From Chlorocebus sabaeus (lineage: Eukaryota; Chordata; Mammalia; Primates; Cercopithecidae), in NCBI RefSeq assembly GCF_047675955.1, contig NC_132904.1:435501-499500 (forward strand): a stretch of DNA of 64,000 bases, written 5' to 3'. This document shows, piece after piece, positions 1-11,700 of this stretch (position 1 is its first letter; each line of letters opens with the position of its first letter). The translations under genes were made by a program, and so were the position numbers. Under the pieces are notes generated by a model, which saw only the letters and a program-made list of their open reading frames with translations, was not told where the DNA came from and did no database searches.

Positions 1-46
1 TGGGAAAGCTGTGAGCAGCACCCGGACGCCCTGCTCTCTCCTGCAG

Positions 47-3000
47 GTACCACATGGAATGCCTGGACCCGCCTCTCCAGGAGGTGCCGGTGGACGAGTG
101 GTTCTGCCCGGAATGTGCTGCCCCTGGCGTTGTCCTTGCCGCTGGTGAGGACGCTGCTCCTGTCTCAAGGCGCGCATGGGCCTTCTCACCGTCCGCTCTG
201 CGGCCCCGGGGTTAGGGTCGGCTGCCGCGTGGGGAAGACGTCTCGGGCTGTCTCGGGCTCGTCTTCTCGGGGCTGTGTGTGGGGTCCATTGGCTGGGGGT
301 TCCGGTCCTCAGTGGTAGAAGCACCAGGCTCCATGAGGAGCCCTGTGTCCTGTGCACAGCCCAAGCCAGGGCTGCTGTGTGGCCGGCAGCCACGGGGGGA
401 GCCGCTGGGGAAGGTGTGTGGCCTGTGAGTGTGGCACATCAGCCCTGGTGATTCTTCCCAGATGCGGGTCCCGTGAGTGAGGAGGAGGTCTCCCTGCTCT
501 TGGCCGATGTGGTGCCCACCACCAGCAGGCTTCGGCCTCGAGCAGGTAGGACCCGGGTGATCGCCAGGACGCGGCAGAGTGAGAGAGTCAGAGCAACCGT
601 GAACCGGAACCGGATCTCCACAGCCAGGAGGGTCCAGGTGGGTGGCCCAGCCCTGATGCCTGCCCAGAATGGTCTCAGCGGCCTGGGTGGGTGGCCCGGC
701 CCCGATGCCTGTCCCAGAGCCCCAGCTGCCCAGAGTGGTCTCAGTGGCCCAGGTGGCTGGGAGAGGCGTCGTTGGCACTGTGGGGTCTGCCTGGCCCCCA
801 TGGCTTATGTTCCTCGGCCTGCTAAGGGGAGCAGGTGAGTGCACCCCAGGTGAGGCTGCCTCTCCGAGCAGCTGGAGCCAGGTGCTGAGGGGCAAATGGA
901 GCCTGGCCCTGGGGGTGGGGGCTCTAGGAAACCCCCTTGTTCCCCAGGTCACGTGCCAGCACCACTTCCTCCAGGCACCTGTGAGCGCCTTCCTCTTGCA
1001 CTGGACCTGGTGCTCGGTTTCAGGTGCTCCCTGCGGCCCCCGTCCTCACAGCAGCCTTTCCCTGGGCATTGGACAAGCAGGAGGGTCTGGGCTGTGGGCA
1101 TCTGGTGTGTGCCCTTGGCAAGCCTAACGCTGAATTTGGAGGGGACTGAGAAGCCTCGGTGGGGCGGGGGCTGTCCCTCTCCAGTGCCCTGCCCAGCACC
1201 TGTGCCGCACCCACCACAGTGACTGGTGCTCTCCCCTGTGCCCCTGGGATGCTGTCTGTCCCCCACCTGCCCCTTGCCTTGTCCCTGCTGCATACCACCC
1301 CCACACCTGTGCAGGAGCCCAGCTCTCAGGGCTTGCCATGGGCTCTGCTCTGAGCTCCGCCCTGTGTCCTTCTTTCTCCACCAAGAACTCCACTGTCCTT
1401 GGTGTCTGCCTGTCCTCGCCCTCCATTCTGGCCCTGAGCTTGCCTCCCAGACCTGTCCTAGGCTGTCCTGGCCTTGCCCCCGTGGGAGTGCTGGGCAACC
1501 TGTCTGGCAAGGGAGAGGAAGGCCGGGCCAAGGCTGCTGTGGGTGGCGGGTGGGGAGGCTGTCCTGCTTCTCTGGCTGCCATTGCGGGCTGTGCTCTGGG
1601 CTCCAGTTGGGGTCTGCGCTGGCCCGGCTGAGGCCCCAAGGGCACCTGACGGCACCGCCCCTTTGCCTGTAGCACACACCAGGACGCCTTGGGTCTTCCC
1701 TGCTGGACGAAGCCATCGAGGCCGTGGCTACTGGCCTGAGCACCGCCGTGTATCAGCGCCCCCCGACGCCGCGCACTCCCGCCCGACGGAAGAGGAAGAC
1801 AAGTAAGCCTCGCGGGATGGACTCTCCCGCCAGCCACGTGCTGGGACCCACGCCCGAGGTCCACTCGCTGCTTCCCTCAAGGCCAGGGCTGTGGGCGTTT
1901 CCGTTTCTTCTGTCTGCAACTTAGTCTTCTCAGCTGAAAACACTACACAGTGTAGGTCTGACGTTCCGATCTGCGACCGCACTGCCTCTGGTGTTACCAG
2001 GATGGTGCTGGCCTTCCCAAATTGTTCCCCTCTGCTTTCTGGAAGGGTTGCTTCCTGAGGTTTATGGAAGCAGTCTTGTTATTTCTGCTGTACACATTTG
2101 TCTCAACACGCTCTGAAGCCATCTGGGCCTGGGCTTCTCTGTGGGGGCCGAGTTGAGATGAGTGATTTTGCGTCTTGTCTTGCTTCTGCCCTATTCAGGT
2201 TTTTCAGTCCTTTTCTGTGAGTTTTGGTAATTTTGTCCCAGTGCTGGTTAACTTCAATTACTTGGTTCTCAGACGTCCACTATGAGGTGACAAATTCTCC
2301 CTTAAAACTAACGGGCAGCTCCTGGGGAGAGCCGTCGACCGCACCTTGTCAAACACCCCAGGAAGATGAATTTGGACTGAAATGCTGGGTGTTTTTGAGG
2401 TTAAACATTTTTTTAATCTTTATGTCACTACAGATGTGCAGCGAGTTCATTTGTGTTAAATAGTCTCTCAGGAGGGTTCTTCTCTGGTGTTTGTACCAAG
2501 GGGCACAACTATAGTTTGTTTGTTTCATTTTACTTTCCATTGTCACTGTGTGCTTTTTTCTAATTTAGTTTTCTTTCATAGTTTCTCTCTTTTTTCTTTT
2601 TTTTGAGAGTCTCACTGTGGAGCTGGAGTGCAGTGGTGGGATCTCAGCTCACTGCAACCTCCACCTCCCCAGTTCAAGTGATTCTCCTCCCTCAGCCTCC
2701 TGAGTAGCTGGGACTACAGGTGCACCACCACCATGCCCGGCTAATTTTTATTATTTTCGTAGAGACAAGGTTTCACCTTATTGGCCAGGCTGGTCTTGAA
2801 CTCCTGGCCCCAAGCAATCCACCTGCCTTGGCCTCCCAAAGTGCTGGGATTATGAGTGTGAGCCATGGTGCCCGGCCCTGCTTCATAATTATGTAAGATA
2901 TTTAATGGTACACTCAGGGAGGTCAGGCTCTGTTCTTAGATGCTGCTCATTTTCTGTCTCTCCCCCCAATAGGAACATGTTATTTTTATTCCTTTTTTTA

Positions 3001-5760
3001 TTGAGACAGGATCTCATCTTGCCCAGGCTGGAGTGCAGTGGCGCGATCTCAGCTCACTGCAACCTCTGCCTCCCAGGCTCAGGCAGTTGTGGTGCCTCAG
3101 CCTCCTGAGTAGCCTGTAATCCCAGCACTCTGGGAGGCTGGGGCAGGTGGATAGCTTGAGGCCAGGAGTTTGAGATGGCGCCACTGCAGTCCAGCCTGGT
3201 TGAGAGAGTGAGTCTTTGTCTCCAAAAATATATATACAACTATATGGTTTATTTCTCCGTTTAAAAAACTTTAGGGCCGGGCGCAGTGGCTCGCGCCTGT
3301 AATCCCAGCACTTTGAGAGGCCAAGGTGGGTGGATCACGAGGTCAGAAGATTGAGACAATCCTGGCTAACACGGTGAAACCCCATCTCTACTAAAAATAC
3401 AAAAAATTAGCTAGGCATGGTGGCGGGTACCTGTAGTCCCACCTACTCAAGAGGCTGAGGCAGGAGAATGGCATGAACCTGGGAGGCGGAGCTTGCAGTG
3501 AGCCGAGATCGCGCCACTGCACTCCAGCCTGGGCAACAGAGTGAGACTCCGTCTCCAAAAAAAAAAATACAAAAATTAGCCGGGCGTGGTGGCGGGCGCC
3601 TGTAATCCCAGGTACTCGGGAGGCTGAGGCAGGAGAATCGCTTGAACCCGGGAGGCAGAGGTTACAGTGAGCCGAGATCACACCAGTGTACTTCAGCCTT
3701 GGTGACAGAGCAAGGCTCCGTGTCAAAAAAAATAATAATCTGGGCAGGGGCAGTGGCTCACACCTGTAATCCTAGCTCTTTAGGAGGCTGAGGCAGGAGG
3801 ATTGCTGGAGCCCAGAGACCAGCTTGGGCGACATGGTGAGCCCTATCTATAAAGACAATGAGCTGGGCACGGTGGTGCATGCCCGTAGTTCAAGCTGCTT
3901 GGGAGGCTGAGGCAGGAGAATCACATGAGCCCAGGAGTTTGAGCCTGCTGTGAGCTGAGATCACGCCACTGCACTCCAGCCTGCGTGACAGAGCAAGAGC
4001 CTGTCTCAAAAAAAAGAAAAAAAAAAAAATGCAAGGCAGTGCGTGTGGTCCTGCTGTGCCGGCTCCTGGGCTCCGTCCTCTGGGCTGGACTCGCAGGAAT
4101 GGGGTGGGGAGGGCCCAGCACAGAGAAGCACAGACTTCAACCTCTTCTCCTTAGGAAGACGGAAGAAAGTGCCGGGAAGAAAGAAAACCCCGTCTGGACC
4201 ATCCGCAAAAAGTAAGGGCTCAGCGACAAGATCTAAGAAACGCCAACATCGAGTGAAGAAGAGAAAAGGGAAGAAGGTAAAGGTGAGCGTTGGGTGGCAG
4301 CGCCTGAGCCTCCGCCGGCCTCAGCACCCTCGCAGTTACGGAGCGGGGATCGTCATCGTCACTGCTTTTCTGTATTTACTCAGCGATTTGCTGATGGAAA
4401 TGAACATTTCTGTAACACAGACTGAAGATGGGCTTGAGGCCAGCTGTTTCCTAAGGCACACTGAGGGGTTGAGGGCTGGTCGTGTGCCCCCCAGGAACCT
4501 TCCTGAAGCCATCCATCCGCTGGTCGGGGAGCCAGGTGTGAGCCAGACCAGTGCAAGCCCTCTGGCAGAGGCCCCTGGGAGCAGCCGTGGGTTTCAGGCA
4601 GACCTGGCTCTGAGGAGTGACACAAGCCGTGTCTGACAGGCCCCGTCTACCTCCTCTGACCCACGCTCGCTGGGCCCTGGGGGCGGCCTCCTTGGTATAC
4701 ATCGTGGCCTTCATTTTCCCAGGCCCCTTTCATCCGAAATCATGGACCAGACATTTAATATTTATTTTTAGTTGATCCCTAATTATTGTCCGTGTTTATG
4801 GGGCGGAGGGCGGTGTGTCATTCGTGTGCGTGTTTGTGATGCTCAAACCGGGACTAAATGCATAACCTCCTCGGACTGCACATTTAAAACACCTTAATAT
4901 ATAAAAACTTGAATTGCGGCTGGGCGCGGTGGCTCATGCCTGTGATTGGGAGCACTTTGAGGGGGCCGAGGCAGACAGATCACCTGAGGTCAGGAGTTCA
5001 AGACCAGCCTGGCCAACATGCTGAAACCCCATCTCGAGCAAAAAGACTAAAAATTAGCCGGGTGTGGTGGCACGCACCTGTAGTCCCAGCCTCAGGAGGC
5101 TGAGGCAGGAAAATCACTTGAACCCCGGGAGGCAGAGGTTGCAGTGAGCCGAGATGGCGCCACTGCATTCCAGCCTGGGAGACGAGAGAAAAAGTCTACC
5201 TCAAAAAACAAAAAAACAGGTGGCCGGGCGCGGTGGCTCAAGCCTGTAATCCCAGCACTTTGGGAGGCCGAGACGGGCGGATCACGAGGTCAGGAGATCG
5301 AGACCATCCTGGCTAACATGGTGAAACCCCGTCTCTACTAAAAATACAAAAAACTAGCCGGGCGAGGTGGCAGGCGCCTGTGGTCCCAGCTACTCGGGAG
5401 GCTGAGGCAGGAGAATGGCGTGAACCTGGGAGGCGGAGCTTGCAGTGAGCTGAGATCCGGCCACTGCACTCCAGCCTGGGCGACAGAGCGAGACTCCGTC
5501 TCAAAAAAAAAAAAAACAAAAAAACAAAAAAAAAACTGAGTTGCAGCCGTTGTTCAAGTGTTTGCTGAATCTTTTTGTTTGTTTGTTTGTTTGTTTTTGT
5601 TTTTTGAGATGGAGTCTTGCTCTGTCCCTGGGCTTGAGTGCAGTGGTGCGATCTCAGCTCACTGCAACCTCCGCCTCCCGGGTTCAAGCGATTCTCCTGC
5701 CTCAGCCTCTTGAGTAGCTGGGATTATACACGTACGCCACCAAGCCCAGCTAATTTTTGT

Positions 5761-5793
<33 letters not shown>

Positions 5794-8700
5794 AGACGGA
5801 GTCTCGCTCTGTCGCCCAGGCTGGAGTGCAGTGGCGCAATCTCGGCTCACTGCAAGCTCCGCCTCCCGGGTTCACGCCATTCTCCTGCCTCAGCCTCCCG
5901 AGTAGCTGGGACTACAGGCGCCCGCCACTGCGCCCAGCTAATTTTTTTCTATTTTTTAGTAGAGACGGGGTTTCACCATGGTCTCGATCTCCTGACCTTG
6001 TGATCCGCCTGCCTCGGCCTCCCAAAGTGCTGGGATTACAGGCGTGAGCCACCGCGCCCAGCCAATTTTTGTGTTTTTAGTAGAGACAGGGTTTCACCAT
6101 GTTGGTCAGGCTGGTCTTGAACCTCCTGACCTTGTGATCTGTCTGCCTCGGCCCCCTAAACTGCTGGGATTACAGGCGTGAGCCACCGCGCCCGGCCTTT
6201 GTTTTGTTTTTTGAGACTGTATCACTCTGTGGCCCAGGCTGAAGTACAGTGGCACAATCCCAGCTCACTGCAGCCTTGGCCTCCCCAGGCCCAGGTGATC
6301 CTTCCTGAGTAGCTGGGACAGCCCACCGTGCCCAGCTAATTTTCATATTTTTTGTAGACACGGGTTCGCCATGTTGCCCAGGCTGGTCTTAAACTCCTGG
6401 GCTTAAGCAGTTTGTCCACCTCAGCCTCAAAAAGTGTTTTTGTTTGTTTTAGGTTGGGGCGGAGACAGAGTCTGGTTCTGTTACCCAGGCTGGAATGCAG
6501 TGACGTGATCCTGGCTCACTGTAGCCGCCTTGACCTCCCAGGCCAAGGTGATCCTCCCCCATCAGCCTCTCAAGTAGCTGGGACCACAGGCTCACACCAC
6601 CTCAACCCAGCTAATTTTTTTTTTTTTTTTTTGGTAGAGACGGGGTCTCACTATGTTCCCCAAGCTGGTCTTGAACTCCTGGGCTCAAACGATCCTCCTG
6701 CCTCGACCTCCCAAAAGTGCTGGGATTACAGGTGTGAGCGCCAAGTCTGCTGCATTTTTATGTGAATTTATACTCGAGATTATTATTCATTTCCTAGTGA
6801 ATATAAACTTCTGTAGTACACATTTATATAAAACTCTATTTTAGTTTTTTTTTGTTTTTGAGACGGAGTTTCACTCTTGTTGCCCAGGTTGGAGTGCAGT
6901 GGTATGATCTCAGCTCACTGCAACCTCGGCCTCCTGAGTTCAAGCAATTCTCCTGTCTCCGCCTCCCAAATAGCTGGGATTACAGGCATGCGCCACCACA
7001 CCCGGCTAATTTTGTATTTTTAGTAGAGATGGGGTTTCTCCATGTTGGTCAGGCTGGTCTTGACCTCCCGACCTCAGGTGATCTGCCCGTCTTGGCCTCC
7101 CAAAGTGCTGGGATTCCAGGTGTGAGCCACCATGTCTGGCCCCCTTATTTTAGTTTTAAATGGAGTATTTGAACATCTGGTTATTCATTCAGACAAAATT
7201 CCTGGAGTGAGTAGAAGCTAAAGCCATGACCAGGTGTTGGATAAGGACCTGCCGTTTCCCGGTTCTCTGGTCCCCTGGGCTCTCACTTTGCTTTGCAGGG
7301 TGCCCTGAACATGGGTTGGAACCACCTCTTCCATCCCTGTGCCCAGAACACTCCTGGGCGTCCTCCCGAGCTTTTTGTCCTCGGCTGGCCTGCGTGCCGT
7401 TTCTGTGGTTCCTTTCTTCTCCTGCAGACAGCGTTCTGGGACCCCTGCCTGGGGGCCTGGTGGCAAGTGAGGGTGCTTGCCCTCGGGAGGGGCGGCGCCT
7501 GCCTTCAGGCCGTGCTGTCCCAGCCACAGCGGGAGGCTGCTCTGTCCGCTGTGCCTGGAATCAGAAGGAAATAGCTAGTAACTCTTAGGAGTTTTCATAA
7601 TTTAGGAATAATGACAGCGCTTAAAATCTAAATTTGTGTCTTCTTCTCAAGGGTTTTTTGGTTTTTTTGGTTTGTGTTTTTGTTTTTGTTTTCGAGACGG
7701 AGTCTCGCTCTGTCACCCAGGCTGGAGTGCTATGGTGCGATCTCTACTCACTGCAGCCTCCGCCTCCCAGGTTCAAGCAATTCTGCTGCCTCAGCCTCCT
7801 GAGTAGCTGGGATGACAGGCACCCGCCACCACGCCCAGCTGATTTTTGTATTTTTAGTAGAGATGGTTTTGCCATGTTGGCCAGACTGGTCTCAGGCTGG
7901 CCTCAAATGATCTGCCTGCCTCGGCCTCCAGAACGCTGGGATTCCAGGTGTCAGCCACCGCGCCCGGCCTTCGAGGGGTTTTACTGTCAGCCATCAGTTG
8001 AATTTTTTGTTTCCCTCTTTGTGAGTTTTCACCTAATGCTTAAGTACCACATGATGGTGACACTGCAGCACCCCGGTAGCCTCTCATAACCTGCAGTGAG
8101 CTTCGCAGCTGACGTGTTCGGTGCTGGGTGTGCTTGTCGGTGATCAGTGCCTGTGAAGCCCGTTGACTTTGGCTTAGTGTTTTCCCGCCCTAGTGTTCGC
8201 TGTTGCTAATGAAGCCTTCACATGGCATTTACAGAGCCCTCGTAGATGCCATCCCCGTGTCTCTGTTCATCTTTTTCTTTGTTACTGGATTCAGAGTGAA
8301 GCCACCACTCGCTCTCGAATTGCGCGGACGCTGGGCTTGCGCAGGCCTGTTCACAGCAGCTGCATCCCGTCAGTGTTGAAGCCAGTGGAGCCCTCCTTGG
8401 GGCTGCTGAGAGCGGATATTGGAGCTGCATCTCTGTCTCTGTTTGGAGACCCCTATGAGCTGGACCCCTTCGACAGGTGACCGAACTGGTGATGGTCCTG
8501 CCTGGGCACCCGCTCCTCTCTCTGGGGGCTGTGGGCATGGTACCCAAGGTGCATGTGGAGGCGTTAGGTTTTGTGTTTGTGAGTGAGGGTGACCATTCCT
8601 CCACCACCACACTCAGTGCGGGTGGGCAGCGTGGAACTTAGAGGTCTGGTGCGGGGCCCGAATCACACGTGCCGCCACGTGGCCAGTGCTCGGCCATCCT

Positions 8701-11700
8701 CGTCCGTGCTGTCTCCCTGGGCTGCGGGTTCTGGGAGCTGGGAGTCACCTGTTCCCTTTGGCCTGTGTCCTCCCCTCTAGCAGTGAAGAACTTTCTGCAA
8801 ACCCTCTTTCCCCTCTGAGTGCCAAGAGACGGGCTCTGTCCCGGTCAGCCCTGCAGTCCCACCAGCCCGTGGCCAGGCCCGTCTCCATGGGGCTTTCCAG
8901 GTGTGTGAGAGCAAAGGCTTCTGGGGAGGTGAGGGCAGCAGTGGGGCAGCGGATGGGGGTTCCAGGGTGGCCCTGGGTGGCCTCAGCACCTCCCTTCAGC
9001 TGTCACGCTTATCAGTCGGCTCTTGGCGTGAGGCAGCGCTGCAGCCTGTCCTGCGTCAGAGGCCACGGCCTGCCCGTGAGCGTGGACTGGAGTTGCTGCA
9101 GCTCCACGAGGTTGGCCCCTCTGCCCCCAACCCTGGCTTGACAGCCACCAGCACAGGGACACCGCCTAGGGCAGGAGCAGTGGCTCTGGTGAATAAGGCT
9201 GTTACCAGAGGTCACCTTTTGGCCAGTTCTTTTGTTTCGCCACAAGAACAAAAAAAAAAATTAACCAAAACCAACAGAACAGGGTAAAGATGCTTGTCTG
9301 CCCCCTCCCGCCTGTTGGTGGAGTTGGGGGTGGCAAAGGCACCAGAGGTGACTTCTCCCAAAAACACCTGGTTTCCCTGGAGCCAGAGCTGCAAGGTGGA
9401 GCTCCCTCCCTCCCTCTGGGAGGCCCTGGTGGGCACCTCTTAGAACAGCAGCCGGAGCTCCCTCCCTCCCTTTGGGAGGCCCTGGTGGGCACCTCTTAGA
9501 ATAGCAGCCGGAGCTCCCTCCCTCCCTCTGGGAGGCCCTGGTGGGCACCTCTTAGAACAGCAGCTGGAGCTCCCTCCCTCCCTTTGGGAGGCCCTGGTGG
9601 GCACCTCTTAGAACAGCAGCCGGAGCCAGGACTGGGGGGGAGGCGCAGGCCCCGCCCAGCCCCACTCTTCCCGGCTCCTGCCTGCCGCAGGGCTCTGCCT
9701 GGGTGCTGGTCCTCAGGCTGTGGGAGGCAGTGATGGCAGGGCCTTGGGTCTGTGCCCACAGGAGGCATCTCCCTGCTGCGGTGCCGGAGCCAGACTTGGA
9801 GGAGGAGCCAGTGCCTGACCTGCTGGGCAGTATCCTGTCGGGCCAGAGCCTCCTGATGCTGGGCAGCAGTGACATCATCATCCACCGTGATGGCTCCCTC
9901 AGCGCCAAGAGGGCGGGTGAGCACCTCCCTGCCACAGCTGCCTTCCTCTGTGGGCTGCTGGTCCTCAGGCTGTTCCCAGCACTCAGCCCATGTCTCAGTC
10001 ACAGAAGATGTAATTGAAGTTGGGGGACTATTCCTCAGCCATTTTTCTCCATTGATTTCCCTTCTTGAGCAGTTTCCCAGTTAGCTCTGAGTTCTTACCC
10101 AGCCCTACAGCTTCAGAGTGCGGCCCCTAGTACCTGGTTAAGAACATGTCCTGGCCGGGCACGGTGGCTCAAGCCTGTAATCCCAGCACTTTGGGAGGCC
10201 GAGACGGGCGGATCACGAGGTCAGGAGATCGAGACCATCCTGGCTAACACGGTGAAACCCCGTCTTTACTAAAAAAAAATACAAAAAACTAGCTGGGTGA
10301 GGTGGCGGGCGCCTGTAGTCCCAGTTACTCGGGAGGCTGAGGCGGGAGAATAGTGTGAACCCGGGAGGCGGAGCTTGCAGCGAGCTGAGATCCAACCACT
10401 GCACTCCAGCCTGGGTGACAGAGCGAGACTCCGTCTCAGAAAAAAAAAAAAAAAAAAAAAAGAACATGTCCTACTGGGGAACTGCCCCCGCCCCTGGTTA
10501 ATATCGTGTCCTAATGGCCTCAGGCACTGTACTTTGTCATCCACAGAGTGGCTGTTGAAGCAGCTCTCCGGGTGTGGAAAGGCGAGGTGTCCACCTCAAC
10601 AGGCAAACGGGAGTTTAAAGCGCACGACCTCACAGAAAACCAGTTGTGATAAAAGTTAAACCACTGACATTTAAGAAGAGTGGGTGGGAAATGATTGCCA
10701 TTGACTTTTTTGTTTTTTAGCTCCAGTTTCTTTTCAGCGAAACTCAGGCAGTCGGTCCAGAGGGAAAGAAGGATCTAAGGACTGCCTGCAGCCCCGAGCA
10801 CTGCCCTCAGGGAGCCCAGCCCAAGGCCCCTCAGGAAACAGGCCACAGAGCACAGGGCTAAGCTGTCAAGGCAGGTCCTGCATCCCCGCCAGCACCTCGG
10901 GCGCACCTGTGAGGCCGGACTCGTCAGCAACCCCTGGGTCGGTTCAGGCTCGGAACTTGTCCAATGGGAGCGCGCCTGGCTTCAGACAGAGTCCCAGCCC
11001 CCGGTTCAACGGCACCAACAAGCACACTTTGCCCCTTGCTTCTGCCGCGTCTAAGATCTCAAGCAGAGATTCTAACCCCCCATGTCGCAGTGCGGTGCCA
11101 GGGCCTCCCCTGAAACCCGCGCCCAAAAGAACAGACATCTCTGAGCTGCCCAGGATACCAAAGATCAGGAGAGAGGACGCTGGCGGCAGATGGGGCGCGG
11201 CCCCAGCCCACGGGCAGAACATCGAGATCCCCAGCGCCTGCATCAGCCGGCTGACTGGCAGGGAGGGCGCCGGGCAGCCAGGGCGAGGCACGCGGGCAGA
11301 GAGCGAGGCCAGCAGCAGGGTCCCCCGGGAGCCCGGCACGCACACAGGCAGCTCCCGGCCCCCAGCCCCCAGCTCCCATGGCAGTATGGCCCCTCTGGGA
11401 CCATCAAGAGGGAAAGGGGTTGGGTCGACCTTTGAGAGCTTCCGGATCAATATTCCTGGAAACATGGCCCATTCCAGCCAGCTCTCCAGCCCCGGCTTCT
11501 GTAACACGTTCCGGCCCGTGGACAGCAAGGAGCAGAGGAAGGAGAACCCCTCGCCTCTCTTCTCCATCAAGAAGACGAAGCCACTCCGGAGTGAAGTCTA
11601 CGACCCGTCTGACCCCACCGGCTCCGACTCTAGCGCCCCGAGCAGCAGCCCCGAGAGGTCTGGCCCTGGCCTCCTGCCCTCTGAGATCACACGAACCATC

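Larger units (their letters stand above)
638..10720 (+). other. PHRF1: PHRF1 introns between 638 and 10720
   Basis: Non-coding sequence between the first eight exons of the window. 638-1672 is GC-rich single-copy sequence with no repeat I can name. 1803-2590 is unique. 2591-7141 is almost entirely Alu, apart from the exon at 4155-4282, unique sequence at 4283-4917 and a short AT-rich gap at 6746-6844. 7142-7652 and 7970-8294 are unique. 8477-8780 is unique. 8901-9761 contains a 56-bp minisatellite. 9917-10720 contains one young Alu. No exon, RNA gene or regulatory site could be supported in the unique parts. Confidence 0.75.

Noticed and set aside
212..1864. Several 90-264 codon frames in the PHRF1 introns
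   Set aside because: GC-rich intronic sequence with no homology I recognise; the plus-strand exons at 462-637 and 1673-1802 explain the only conserved parts.
9202..9548. Repeat peptide MPTRASQREGGSS on the minus strand
   Set aside because: It comes from the 56-bp intronic minisatellite; 56 is not a multiple of three, so the repeat appears in all three frames.
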